64,000 nt of DNA from Porticoccus sp. (GCA_023261185.1 JALRJN010000077.1:1-64000), one strand, 5' to 3'; positions 7,820 through 16,565 are shown, counted from the stretch's first letter. Notes: a model not told the origin generated them from the sequence alone. A program made the numbers and translations.

Positions 7820-9880
7820 ATGCCGTATATGCCTTTAGATAACAAGATACAGTCAGTCATGAAAGTTAGCTCTAGAACCGTTTTCATTCGGTACCTCTGG
7901 TTAGTCCTCGGTTTGTTCTTGTTTGTTGGCGCGACCAATTTTTATCAGATATTGATGGTGGCTCCGGACACGGTGGGGATGAAAGCCTTTAAATCGGCAA
8001 TGTTTTCCAGTCCCGGTTTTGTACGGGATCTTTTGTGGTTCCTCGGGGCCGCTATCTTTGTCCATCTACTTCTGGTCTTGTTGCTTTGGCTGGGTACGGT
8101 GGGTTGGCTTGCCAATCCCACCATGCGCGAGCGGCAGCGTATCATAACTATTTACTTCTCATTTGCAGTGGTTTGTGCCTGGATCATGATTCTAAGCGCG
8201 CGGGCTTACCCCAACATGCCTAGCGGGTTTATCAAACACAACCCGCTGTTGATGGCGGATATCACCCTGTATGCGCTGAGTGCCATGATTGCCCTGTCCT
8301 TTGCGGTCAGTCTGTATAGGCTCTGTAATAGCAAATGGGCGAAGAGTCTGGCGGCAACCATGATTTTTGGTGCCGTGGCGGGGCTGTTCTGGGTGAATGG
8401 GGTGTCCGAGACACAGGCAAAGATATCGCCGTGGGCAAACAACAGTCGGCCCAATATCCTGGTAATCGGTGTGGATTCTCTGCGCCCCGATGAAACCGGT
8501 TACTTCGGTAGTGACGGGCAGTTGACTCCCAATATTGATGAGTTTCTTAAGCAGAGCACGGTTTATCGCAATGCGTATACCCCTTACGCAAGAACCTTTC
8601 CCGCTTGGATGAGTATTCTGACCGGCAAAGAGCCAGTGAACCATAAAGGGCGGTTTAATCTGATAAACCACTCTTACCTTGATAGTAGCCAGACCCTTGC
8701 TTGGTGGATGAAGGACCGGGGCTATCGGACCGTTTACGGTTTCGATGAGCGCCGCTTTAATAACATTGATGCTTCTTTTGGCTTCGATGCGGTGGTTGGT
8801 CCAAAGCCGGGAGCGATGGGTTTTGTGTTGGGGCAGTATGACCACCCGATGATCAATCTGCTCTCCAACACCATTGTGGGTAAATATCTGTTTCCGGAGA
8901 TGTTCCTCAATCGAGGTCGCGCCGGCAACTATGACCCTGAGCGCTACAATCGAGCGCTACTGGACGAAATCATAGCGGAGCCCGGCAAGCCGCTGTTCCT
9001 CTCGGCGCATTTTCTGTTGCCCCATTTTCCCTGGTTCTCCCGGGATCTTGAGGAGCTGGAAAAATTTGAAATTCCTAAAGAACCTGCGGATAAATTTGCC
9101 TATCAGTACCGGATGATGCTAAAGCAGGTAGACCGGCAGTTCGGGCAGTTTATGGAGCAGCTACAGGCGTCAGGTGTGTTGGATAATGCACAGGTAATTT
9201 TGTTGTCTGATCACGGCGATGGGTTTGCCTTTGAAAAAGATCTTCTGACTCCCGCCAGGGATGATTTTCCGTTTGAGGTCGACACTAATACCCGGGGACA
9301 TGCCACTAATATTCTTAACCTGGGCCAGTATCGAGTTTTGCTGGCTGGGCGCAGTTACGGGAATGACGTTTTTAAACCAGGGCTGGTGGATGGTAATGCC
9401 TCCCTGATGGATATCGTGCCAACGGTCTTTGATCTGTTAGATAGCCCTTTAAAGGATAAAAAAATTGAGGGCGTGTCATTGTTGAGTAGTGACAAAAAAG
9501 AGCGGGATACCCGCAACCTGTTTCTGGAAAGTGGGTTTAAAACCCTGTCGGTCACTGCAGATGACATGACTGAGGAGAAGTTGCTGAGGGAGGGCATTAA
9601 GGCATACACGGTGAACGATGATGGAAAGTTGGTTGTGCGTGATGTTTGGTACAACCCAATTATTCGTTCCAAGCACCGGGCCGTTATTCGAGGCAACTGG
9701 CAGCTATCAATGATTCCTGGCATGGGGGAACACATGGTCGTCACAAATATACAAGAGAAAAAATGGTGGCCTTTTGCCCAATATCAAGGTGATGCTGCGA
9801 CAGAGGAGATGTTGGCGGCTTTGTGCAGTCACTATAAGGGAGAGCCGGGGTTTGACGAGGCTGGCGTATGTTTACATTAG
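7820..9880 (+). CDS. membrane sulfatase/alkaline-phosphatase-fold transferase (phosphoethanolamine/phosphoglycerol-transferase-like)
   Basis: A 686-aa protein with about five N-terminal transmembrane segments (roughly residues 24-44, 71-93, 108-127, 146-167, 177-194) and a large periplasmic sulfatase-fold domain from about residue 210. Metal-binding signatures are visible: NILVIGVDSLRPDE (Asp219) and LSDHGDG (Asp464-His465). At the nucleophile position the sulfatase CxPSR motif is replaced by Thr259-Phe-Pro-Ala-Trp, so formylglycine formation is impossible. A Thr nucleophile is what LtaS, EptA and the Neisseria pilin transferase PptA use. A head-group transferase acting on surface polymers or pilin is therefore more likely than a sulfatase. 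It directly follows pilA. The start could also be ATG 7859. Confidence 0.75.
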   Translation: MPYMPLDNKIQSVMKVSSRTVFIRYLWLVLGLFLFVGATNFYQILMVAPDTVGMKAFKSAMFSSPGFVRDLLWFLGAAIFVHLLLVLLLWLGTVGWLANPTMRERQRIITIYFSFAVVCAWIMILSARAYPNMPSGFIKHNPLLMADITLYALSAMIALSFAVSLYRLCNSKWAKSLAATMIFGAVAGLFWVNGVSETQAKISPWANNSRPNILVIGVDSLRPDETGYFGSDGQLTPNIDEFLKQSTVYRNAYTPYARTFPAWMSILTGKEPVNHKGRFNLINHSYLDSSQTLAWWMKDRGYRTVYGFDERRFNNIDASFGFDAVVGPKPGAMGFVLGQYDHPMINLLSNTIVGKYLFPEMFLNRGRAGNYDPERYNRALLDEIIAEPGKPLFLSAHFLLPHFPWFSRDLEELEKFEIPKEPADKFAYQYRMMLKQVDRQFGQFMEQLQASGVLDNAQVILLSDHGDGFAFEKDLLTPARDDFPFEVDTNTRGHATNILNLGQYRVLLAGRSYGNDVFKPGLVDGNASLMDIVPTVFDLLDSPLKDKKIEGVSLLSSDKKERDTRNLFLESGFKTLSVTADDMTEEKLLREGIKAYTVNDDGKLVVRDVWYNPIIRSKHRAVIRGNWQLSMIPGMGEHMVVTNIQEKKWWPFAQYQGDAATEEMLAALCSHYKGEPGFDEAGVCLH

Positions 9881-9905
9881 ATAATGCTGGCAGGGCTTAA
9901 ATCTA

Positions 9906-10670
9906 ATGAATGCTACTGAGGCTGAGCTGCAAGAAACAATATACAATTCTAGAAACTTAACACGGCGATGGCTTCACCAGAGCAGAAAGTGCTGGGTTGA
10001 TAATGCGATTGAAAGAGTTTCCTTTAGAGGGATGTTGGCCTGTGAGATCGGCCCGGGAAGCTGTATATATTTGCCCAAGCTGGAAAAGAACGCATCCCAG
10101 CTGTATGTTACCGACATTGAAAATCAACATTTAACAGTTGCCTTCTCGTTCTCGAAAAAGAGCGAAAAGGTGGTTGTTCTTGAAGACGATATAACTGCTT
10201 CAAAGCTTCCAGAAAACTTTTTTGATTTAATTTTGTTTAGTGAGGTTATTGAGCACATTCCAAATGCTTCGCTGGTTCTTAATAATATTGTGCGTAAGTT
10301 AAAGGTTGGCGGAATATTAATTTTAAGTACTCCTCAAAAATATAGCTTCATTGAGCTCGCCTGCAAGATTGCTTTCATGCCAATTGTGATTGACCTGGTT
10401 CGTAAAATTTATCGAGAGCCAATTTTAGAAACGGGGCATATAAACCTGCTCACCGAGCGGGAGATGAGAAAACATTTTGCTAACCAAGGGCTCTTGGTGG
10501 TCGAGGCCTATAAGTGTGGATTATATATTCCGATATTATCGGAATTTTTTGGTAAATTCGCAGTTAAAGTTCAGAAGTATCTCGAAGACAAGGTTAAGCA
10601 TACTCCACTAAGTCATATTTTGTGGACGCAATGCTATATATTAAAAAAAAATGAAATTCATACAGACTAG
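9906..10670 (+). CDS. class I SAM-dependent methyltransferase
   Basis: A 254-aa methyltransferase. Motif I is LACEIGPGSCIYLPKL (about residues 44-59), an acidic residue in VTDIENQHL follows, and LILFSEVIEHIPNASLVLNNIVRKLKVGGILILSTPQ is the typical motif IV to VI region of UbiE/type 11 methyltransferases. The substrate is not visible; in this cluster it may be a sugar, lipid-linked glycan or surface molecule. The gene is clearly AT-richer than pilA or nadC, a sign of a transferred accessory segment. Its 3' end overlaps the following gtrA start by 20 bp. Confidence 0.75.
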   Translation: MNATEAELQETIYNSRNLTRRWLHQSRKCWVDNAIERVSFRGMLACEIGPGSCIYLPKLEKNASQLYVTDIENQHLTVAFSFSKKSEKVVVLEDDITASKLPENFFDLILFSEVIEHIPNASLVLNNIVRKLKVGGILILSTPQKYSFIELACKIAFMPIVIDLVRKIYREPILETGHINLLTEREMRKHFANQGLLVVEAYKCGLYIPILSEFFGKFAVKVQKYLEDKVKHTPLSHILWTQCYILKKNEIHTD

Positions 10671-11030
10671 TTTTTTGAAATACTTGGTCGTTGGCTCTGG
10701 TACGGCGATTATCTATTTTTTATCTCTGTGGATAACATCCTTTTTTTCGGTGGTGTAGGTTTTTTTTCGGTCTCTATCTCCTACTTATTAGCAATTACAT
10801 TTAATTATCTGGTGAATTACAAATGGACTTTTGTGGCCAGTGTTGGTCATAACTTGGCGGTTGGGAAATACCTGGTCATGGTGTCAATCGGAGGGGTTTT
10901 AAATGCTTCGGTTGTATCGCTGGGATTAGGTTTGAAGTTCAACTTTTTGTTAGTTCAGATGGTAGCAATTGCTGCAATTTGTTTTTTCAATTATTTCATG
11001 TCAAGGAAGTGGGTTTATGTTTCATCCTGA
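10651..11030 (+). pseudogene. GtrA-like flippase, split by a -1 frameshift in a T tract
   Basis: From ATG 10651 one frame encodes FLKYLVVGSGTAIIYFLSLWI and then hits TAG at 10756. The following frame encodes the rest of a GtrA protein, including LAITFNYLVNYKWTF and a final FFNYFMSRKWVYVSS ending at 11030. Joining them at the seven-T run 10741-10747 by re-reading one T gives one continuous protein of about 126 residues with four hydrophobic segments, the normal GtrA size. GtrA proteins are thought to flip undecaprenyl-phosphate-linked sugars. A single-base loss, phase variation or translational slippage could each explain the break. It converges on the glycosyltransferase gene and overlaps it by 16 bp. 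Confidence 0.75.
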
Positions 11031-11959
11031 AAGCCTATCTTTTCCTTAATGATGTACAAAGGCCGACACTTTGTTTCCATAAATATCCTTCCAATGTATT
11101 CGCCAAGTAGCCCGATACCAACCAAGTTGATACCGCTAAAGAAAAGAATCAAACATGCGAGGGATGCGTAGCCAGGGGCTGAAATGCCGTAAACAAGGGT
11201 CTTGAGGATAATGAATGAGCCATACAGGCCTGCAGAAAGAGCGATAGTAAGGCCGAGATAGGTCCAAATTCTTATTGGCGAAGTGCTGAATGAGAAAATA
11301 CCATCCAAGGCAAAATTCCATAGCTTCCAGACATTCCACTTAGTTTGCCCGTCGCGTCGATCCTGACGATCGTAATAAACTGTTGCTTGTTCAAATCCAA
11401 CCCAGGCAAAAAGTCCTTTCATGAACCGTGTTCTCTCTGGTAATTGTTTCAGTATGTCAACAACTTGCCTATCCATTAACCTAAAGTCACCAGTATTCTC
11501 AGGGATCGAAACATCGCTTAGTACATTTATTATCTTGTAAAAGAAATGAGCTGTACCCCTTTTAAACTTTGTGTCGGTAATCCTTGATGCCCTTTTGGCT
11601 AAAACGACAGGGAACCCCTTTAACCATTCATCAACCATTAAGGGTATAAGTTCCGGGGGGTCTTGTAAGTCGGCATCAATCGGAATAACGGCATCACCTT
11701 GTGCGGCATCAATGCCCGCAGTTAGCGCGTACTCCTTGCCAAAATTTCGAGAAAGGGAAATTATCTTTATATTTTTATTACCAATTGCGAATTTTTTTAG
11801 ATTTTCAAGAGTTTGATCCGAAGAGCCATCGTCTATACATATAATTTCATATGAGAATTTCTGGTTATCTAATATCCTAAAAATGGATTCAAAAAACGAA
11901 CAGATTGAACCTGCTTCATTGAAGAACGGGGTGACGATGGATATTTTAAAATCTTTCAT
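11015..11959 (-). CDS. family 2 glycosyltransferase, GtrB/DPM1-like
   Basis: A 314-aa GT2 enzyme with the GT-A fold signatures ISIVTPFFNE at the start, ICIDDGSSDQT, and DADLQDPPELI (the metal-binding DxD region). Two transmembrane segments lie near the C terminus (about residues 230-250 and 265-290), the layout of GtrB/YfdH enzymes that attach glucose or another hexose to undecaprenyl phosphate on the cytosolic side. It overlaps the preceding GT39/83-like gene by ATGA, so the two are translationally coupled. With the broken gtrA next door it completes a Gtr-type three-part modification set. The sugar specificity cannot be read from sequence. Confidence 0.88.
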   Translation of the reverse strand: MKDFKISIVTPFFNEAGSICSFFESIFRILDNQKFSYEIICIDDGSSDQTLENLKKFAIGNKNIKIISLSRNFGKEYALTAGIDAAQGDAVIPIDADLQDPPELIPLMVDEWLKGFPVVLAKRASRITDTKFKRGTAHFFYKIINVLSDVSIPENTGDFRLMDRQVVDILKQLPERTRFMKGLFAWVGFEQATVYYDRQDRRDGQTKWNVWKLWNFALDGIFSFSTSPIRIWTYLGLTIALSAGLYGSFIILKTLVYGISAPGYASLACLILFFSGINLVGIGLLGEYIGRIFMETKCRPLYIIKEKIGFQDET

Positions 11960-13449
11960 TTGTTGAGTTTGTAAAATTTTATGCCAATGTTCGGTACGGA
12001 TTTTGGGTAATCTATTAAAAGTTCGTGGTAGTTATTATCTATCCAGGATTCTACAGGATGTGCCTCTCTAAATTTCCAGCCTCTGGCTAGAATGACTAAC
12101 GGCGGGGGATTTTTTTTTAGCTCGAGCAACACCTTCTCTACCCTTTGCTTGCCCCTGCTTCCGTCAAGAATGTGGCCAGCTCTGAGTTCTCCTATTGGGG
12201 GCTGGTGGCCGGTATAGTAATAGAGCTCAACATTGTGCCCCCACTGGAGAAAGCTTTCTCCAGAATCTAACTGCTGGCTGATAAGAGGCGATAGCAGGTA
12301 GTTATAGGCTAAGCGCGGGCCTATTTCCGGTACTTTGTACATGGGCATATGAATCTGCGTAGCCTGATACGAAAGTAATATGCAGCACATAAGTAGATAT
12401 ACTAAATGAAATTGTAGTGCCCGCTTACTGGAGATAACTCTTTCGATTGCCCATGTACTACCAATGCAAAGAGCCGGGATCCATAGAAGATAGTAGTGGG
12501 CGTGAAACTTGCCTGGCAAGGCAACCGCAATTCCAGAGCCTGTAAGGTATGCTAGAAATATCCAGGTTCTTCTAGAAATTTTTTCTTTATATATCCAGGA
12601 GATGCCTAGGCAGGAGGTAAGAACCAGAATTAGATTGAAGCGAAAAATGTTGGGAGGGAATGCGGTGAGGGGGTTAAGTAGTGAGAGAATATTCGCTGTC
12701 ATATTTCCAGCGTAACCGCGGTTGAATGTTACTAGTGCGTCCCAAGCTTCGGGTAGCCTTTGGTTATAGTAAAAATAACTAAACATGAGTGCCCAGGCGA
12801 GCACACCTGTAGCACCTATAAAAAAAACAAACTGTAATCCTTGTTTGGTCAACCCCTCCTTCCACTTGAGATATAAGTAGGCGAGCGAGATAAAAGCGGC
12901 AGGGATTGCACACACATGCTTGAAAAGGGAGGCTAATGCAAAAAGGACGCCGATAAGAAAGAGTTTCTTGGGTGTCTGTGCTTGTGTTAGAAGGGTCAGT
13001 GTAAGGGCTGTAGCCCAGACTAAGAGTGCATTGATAAATATCTCGGTGTTTGGGTAGTTCCCCTGCATTATTCTGTCGGCACTCACTATAGTCCAAAGTA
13101 GCGCAGCATACAGCCCGGTTTTATCACCCCCAGGGCCCTGACGGGCAGCCGTGAAAATGCCTAGCAAGGTTGCTAGAGAAGCAGTAATTGATAAGAATAA
13201 TATGTGTGCGCCCCCTGTTCCAGCAACAAGTTGGGCAAGTGCATACAGCATAAAAATTGGTGGGGGCTTTATGTCCCAGTAATCAGAGTAAAGCCGTCCC
13301 CCGTTTAATATTCCTTCAGCAATTATTGAATATGTTGCTGAATCCATCTCTAAAGGCAGGTCTTTGTAGATCCACCTTATCCCGACCATAAAGAGGGACA
13401 TTAGGGTAAGGTATAAGGTGATACTGGTTTTTGACATTGGTAGTTTCAT
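11956..13449 (-). CDS. polytopic glycosyltransferase, ArnT/PMT (GT39/83)-like
   Basis: A 497-aa membrane protein with about ten hydrophobic segments and a C-terminal soluble tail. The first periplasmic loop has the PMT/ArnT signature: acidic residues in LPLEMDSATYSIIAEGILNG followed by YSDYWDIKPPP. Such enzymes use polyprenyl-phosphate sugars as donors and transfer to lipid A, proteins or glycans in the periplasm. It begins the gtrB operon on the minus strand. Functionally it would take the GtrC role: GtrB charges the lipid, GtrA flips it, and this enzyme transfers the sugar. The acceptor is unknown. AT-rich. Confidence 0.8.
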   Translation of the reverse strand: MKLPMSKTSITLYLTLMSLFMVGIRWIYKDLPLEMDSATYSIIAEGILNGGRLYSDYWDIKPPPIFMLYALAQLVAGTGGAHILFLSITASLATLLGIFTAARQGPGGDKTGLYAALLWTIVSADRIMQGNYPNTEIFINALLVWATALTLTLLTQAQTPKKLFLIGVLFALASLFKHVCAIPAAFISLAYLYLKWKEGLTKQGLQFVFFIGATGVLAWALMFSYFYYNQRLPEAWDALVTFNRGYAGNMTANILSLLNPLTAFPPNIFRFNLILVLTSCLGISWIYKEKISRRTWIFLAYLTGSGIAVALPGKFHAHYYLLWIPALCIGSTWAIERVISSKRALQFHLVYLLMCCILLSYQATQIHMPMYKVPEIGPRLAYNYLLSPLISQQLDSGESFLQWGHNVELYYYTGHQPPIGELRAGHILDGSRGKQRVEKVLLELKKNPPPLVILARGWKFREAHPVESWIDNNYHELLIDYPKSVPNIGIKFYKLNK

Positions 13450-13456
13450 TTAAAAA

Positions 13457-14896
13457 CTACCCCAGCCCATTAAAAATATAATTTACGTATTGTTTTGCCC
13501 AGAAGTTCAGATGGGCCCATAAGTCCTTTTGACCAACCAGGTTGCTTCGCCAAGCCAAATTGCCCCATTTGTTGCTTCTGCTGGTGGACATCTCCAGTTC
13601 CAGGTAAGGCAATATCTCATCGAGATTGGTAATGCCGAAGGTATGTTCCATGGGACCGTTGTAGATGTACTTATGAGAAAGACTGCCTTCGGCATGCCGG
13701 CCAAAAGCAAAGCTCGGATAGTAATGCCAAAGAAAAATTGGGATATCGTCCCATTTGTCATCCCAGGACCAGGGCGGTTTTGGTCGTGACCAGGCGTTGC
13801 GGTCATAGTCTTCACCGGCAATGAATCTACCTACGTAGAGTTCTTTACCATCCTTGTCAGTGCCAACGTGTATTTTGTCTTCAAACAGACTTGTTGATTC
13901 AGAGCCTGATTTTGTCAGGTTTGTGGCGTTCTCATACCAGGGCTTGAGGCTGGCTAGGGAGTAGTTGGTATTGTATTGGGTTTTGCGGTTGGCGGTTGGC
14001 GGAACGATTTCTTCAGGGTTGGGGTGGTAGCGCATGATTTTTGTATTTTTGGAAATAGACGCAAGGTCAGCCCTTGTTGCACAGCGAACCCCATGACCCA
14101 GGCTTTGGGCATAAATAACAATATGTGAGCCCCCCTCAAAAAGAGAGAGAGATTGAATGGGCTCGGAGCCCGAAGTTTTTCCAGTTGAGTTGCAGAGAAA
14201 AAATCGGTTGTGATACCAGGCCTCCACATGAGCAACCTCCATGGTTGCTTTGTCTATCCTGATCTGGAAGCCTTCGTTATCGCTGTCGTGATAGGTCCAG
14301 TGGGTCAGAAACTCACGTAGGGGCTGGTCATAATCCTTGATGTGGTACAGCATGTACGCTAAGTAGTAGGAATCCTCTGTCTCGGCAATTACTTCCCCGT
14401 GAATGACCGGCGGTAACTGTGGGATTTTGGCGGCATTTCTAACATTGTTTCTGGGGTCCCTATCCCCGTCAAAGAACAGGTCTGTAGGAATGTCCCAAAG
14501 TGGGTGGTGCCCCATTTTATGTATGATTGTCGGGCTATAATTTTCTAAAAGGTAGTGGTAATAAGCTTCCCGATTTTCCTTTCCTGGAGAGGTGAACGTC
14601 ACACCCTTATTGTAGCCGGGCAATTCAACATTCTGGCCCAGTTGTAGATCTTCAGTTGATACCGAAAATTGATAGTTTGGTGGCTCTCCTACTACCTGTG
14701 CGTTGGCAATAATAAGCAACTCAAACAAGAGTGCGATTGTGAGTGGGATACCAAGAAGAAGGTAGGTAATTGTGCCAAAGCTTTTTTTGACCAAGTGATA
14801 GCGGTCAGCGTGCATGAATTTGTTCGGAAGCCAAAAGCTCAGCTTGAACAGTGTGACAGGAAAAAAAATGACAGATTTCAAGGTGGTTTTAAACAT
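13457..14896 (-). CDS. unrecognised membrane-anchored protein of the pilin island
   Basis: About 479 aa from ATG 14896, which has AAGG seven bases upstream; an upstream in-frame TTG at 14950 would add 18 residues. One clear transmembrane segment, about residues 45-66 (TYLLLGIPLTIALLFELLII), is preceded by a positively charged loop, so the large C-terminal part is probably periplasmic. It contains conserved-looking acidic and aromatic patches (YHDSDNEGFQIRIDK, SHIVIYAQSLGHGV, WSWDDKWDDIPIFLWHYYPSF). The HDxDNE and SHIVIYAQSLGHGV parts faintly recall Vps62/DUF946-type proteins, but I do not claim membership. It sits 7 bp upstream of the GT39/83-like gene on the same strand, so it probably belongs to that operon. 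Confidence 0.7.
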   Translation of the reverse strand: MFKTTLKSVIFFPVTLFKLSFWLPNKFMHADRYHLVKKSFGTITYLLLGIPLTIALLFELLIIANAQVVGEPPNYQFSVSTEDLQLGQNVELPGYNKGVTFTSPGKENREAYYHYLLENYSPTIIHKMGHHPLWDIPTDLFFDGDRDPRNNVRNAAKIPQLPPVIHGEVIAETEDSYYLAYMLYHIKDYDQPLREFLTHWTYHDSDNEGFQIRIDKATMEVAHVEAWYHNRFFLCNSTGKTSGSEPIQSLSLFEGGSHIVIYAQSLGHGVRCATRADLASISKNTKIMRYHPNPEEIVPPTANRKTQYNTNYSLASLKPWYENATNLTKSGSESTSLFEDKIHVGTDKDGKELYVGRFIAGEDYDRNAWSRPKPPWSWDDKWDDIPIFLWHYYPSFAFGRHAEGSLSHKYIYNGPMEHTFGITNLDEILPYLELEMSTSRSNKWGNLAWRSNLVGQKDLWAHLNFWAKQYVNYIFNGLG

Positions 14897-15039
14897 TGCT
14901 ACCTTGCTAAAGGGAAGTACATGGCTGTCCGCTAGTGTAAAGCCTGGCAAGACCTATTTACAGTGAAGCTGTTACTGTTTTGAGGTTTGCCCTGAATAGT
15001 TTTCTCCTAGTTCCTTTCTGTTAAAGCCAAGAACTGATA

Positions 15040-15397
15040 TTGAGCCTATCTCAGGCGACTGCCGCAATCGCTACTGCCACTGGCGTTGGTGTTATGGGGA
15101 TTTGCTATCAGGTTCTCGGTCTTTCCTTAGGCTTTACTGTATTTTGTGGACCTATTATGGGCGGCGTGGCTAATTTTTCTATTAATCGATATTGGTGCTT
15201 TTGTGCGGCGGGAGAAAATATATACTGGCAAGTGCTCACTTATCTGTCAGATTGTTTGATACCAGCCGTAGTTAATGCGACAGGGGTTCTGGCGTTAGTT
15301 GAACATACTGCGACTGGTTGTGACCGTGATGGTAGCTTTATCGATTAACTACCTCCTTCATCATCACTTAGTGTTCTCAACTCAGGAGTTTGGCTGA
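15040..15397 (+). pseudogene. second GtrA-like gene, degenerate and frameshifted
   Basis: The frame from 15040 encodes SQATAAIATATGVGVM and GVANFSINRYWCF, the core of the GtrA type that starts SQxSAxIAT and has NFxxNRxWxF. The C-terminal helix is in another frame: from about 15305 to the TGA at 15395 one reads ILRLVVTVMVALSINYLLHHHLVFS, a normal GtrA ending. No convincing ATG-led N terminus exists; a TGA lies just upstream in frame. This looks like a decayed gene rather than a switchable one. It supports the view that this slot has gained and lost glycan-modification genes repeatedly. Confidence 0.65.
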
Positions 15398-15470
15398 AAA
15401 GTTTATGAACGACTGGCGCTTGTTAATAGTGAACGTTAAAGATGTGTTGAAATGTATTTAAGGAACCTAC

Positions 15471-16565
15471 TTGGAAAGAAAGACTATCAGGATAGCAGTG
15501 GTTGGAGTTGGTAACTGTGCGAGCTCTTTGGTTCAGGGTATCCACTACTATCGCGCCAAAGAAGTAGAGGATTGTATTGGTCTACTGAATTATGAGGTGG
15601 GTGGTTACCGTCCAGGTGATATCGAAGTGGTAGCGGCATTTGATATTGATAAACGAAAAGTCGGGAAAGGTATAAACCAAGCTATTTTTGCTTTGCCTAA
15701 TTGCACAGCTGTCTTCTGTGGAGATTTGCCATCGGGAAGTGTGGAGGTCTCAATGGGAAAAATCCTTGATGGATACTCTGAGCATATGGCTAACTTTGGA
15801 GATGATCGAACATTTCTACTGTCTTCTGAGCAAGAGCCAACCCAGGCAGATGTGGTAGAAAAACTTAAAATGGCCGGGGTGGATGTCTTGATGAATTATT
15901 TGCCTGTAGGCTCTCAAAAAGCCACTGAGTTTTATGCGGAATGTGCGCTGGAAGCAGGTTGCGCTTTTGTTAATAACATCCCCGTATTTATAGCCAGCAA
16001 CCCAGAGTGGGCCGCGAAGTTCAAGGCCAGGAACCTCCCTATTATTGGTGATGATATCAAGGCTCAACTTGGGGCTACCATTGTGCACCGCACCCTAGGT
16101 AATTTGTTCAAGAAGCGTGGTGTGAAGTTGGAGCGTACATACCAGCTAAATACCGGGGGCAATACAGACTTCCTGAACATGCTGAATCGTGAGCGACTGT
16201 CCTCAAAGAAAAAGTCCAAAACGGAAGCTGTTCAAAGTGCCATTCCGCAGCGTCTGGAGGACGTTAACATACACGTTGGACCCAGTGACTACGTTCCTTG
16301 GCAAAATGATAACAAAGTATGTTTTATACGTATGGAAGGTAAGTTGTTCGGGGATGTGGCTATGAATCTTGAGCTTCGTTTGTCCGTAGAAGATTCACCT
16401 AATTCTGCCGGGGTTGCAATCGATACTATTCGTTGCGCGAAGGTTGCCCTTGATCGGGGAATGGGTGGCATTGTTGAAATTCCCTCGGCGTTTTTCTGCA
16501 AGCACCCACCTATGCAGGTCCCAGATGATGAGTCTTATGACATCCTGATGGGTGAGTGGGTGTGA
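15471..16565 (+). CDS. inositol-3-phosphate synthase
   Basis: A 364-aa myo-inositol-phosphate synthase of the short bacterial/actinobacterial type. It converts glucose 6-phosphate to 1L-myo-inositol 3-phosphate with bound NAD. The Rossmann motif VVGVGNCASSLVQG is at residues 10-23. The family core is clear in NIPVFIASNP and in LPIIGDDIKAQLGATIVHRTL, the region with the catalytic lysine. The TTG at 15471 is chosen because AAGGAA precedes it at a good distance and the reading matches family N termini. No inositol-using enzyme is recognisable beside it, so the product's fate (phosphatidylinositol, a compatible solute, or a surface substituent) is open. Confidence 0.9.
   Translation: MERKTIRIAVVGVGNCASSLVQGIHYYRAKEVEDCIGLLNYEVGGYRPGDIEVVAAFDIDKRKVGKGINQAIFALPNCTAVFCGDLPSGSVEVSMGKILDGYSEHMANFGDDRTFLLSSEQEPTQADVVEKLKMAGVDVLMNYLPVGSQKATEFYAECALEAGCAFVNNIPVFIASNPEWAAKFKARNLPIIGDDIKAQLGATIVHRTLGNLFKKRGVKLERTYQLNTGGNTDFLNMLNRERLSSKKKSKTEAVQSAIPQRLEDVNIHVGPSDYVPWQNDNKVCFIRMEGKLFGDVAMNLELRLSVEDSPNSAGVAIDTIRCAKVALDRGMGGIVEIPSAFFCKHPPMQVPDDESYDILMGEWV

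Noticed and set aside
7820..9880. True arylsulfatase
   Set aside because: The formylglycine Cys/Ser is replaced by Thr and the PSR part of the motif is lost; the five-helix anchor also fits head-group transferases.
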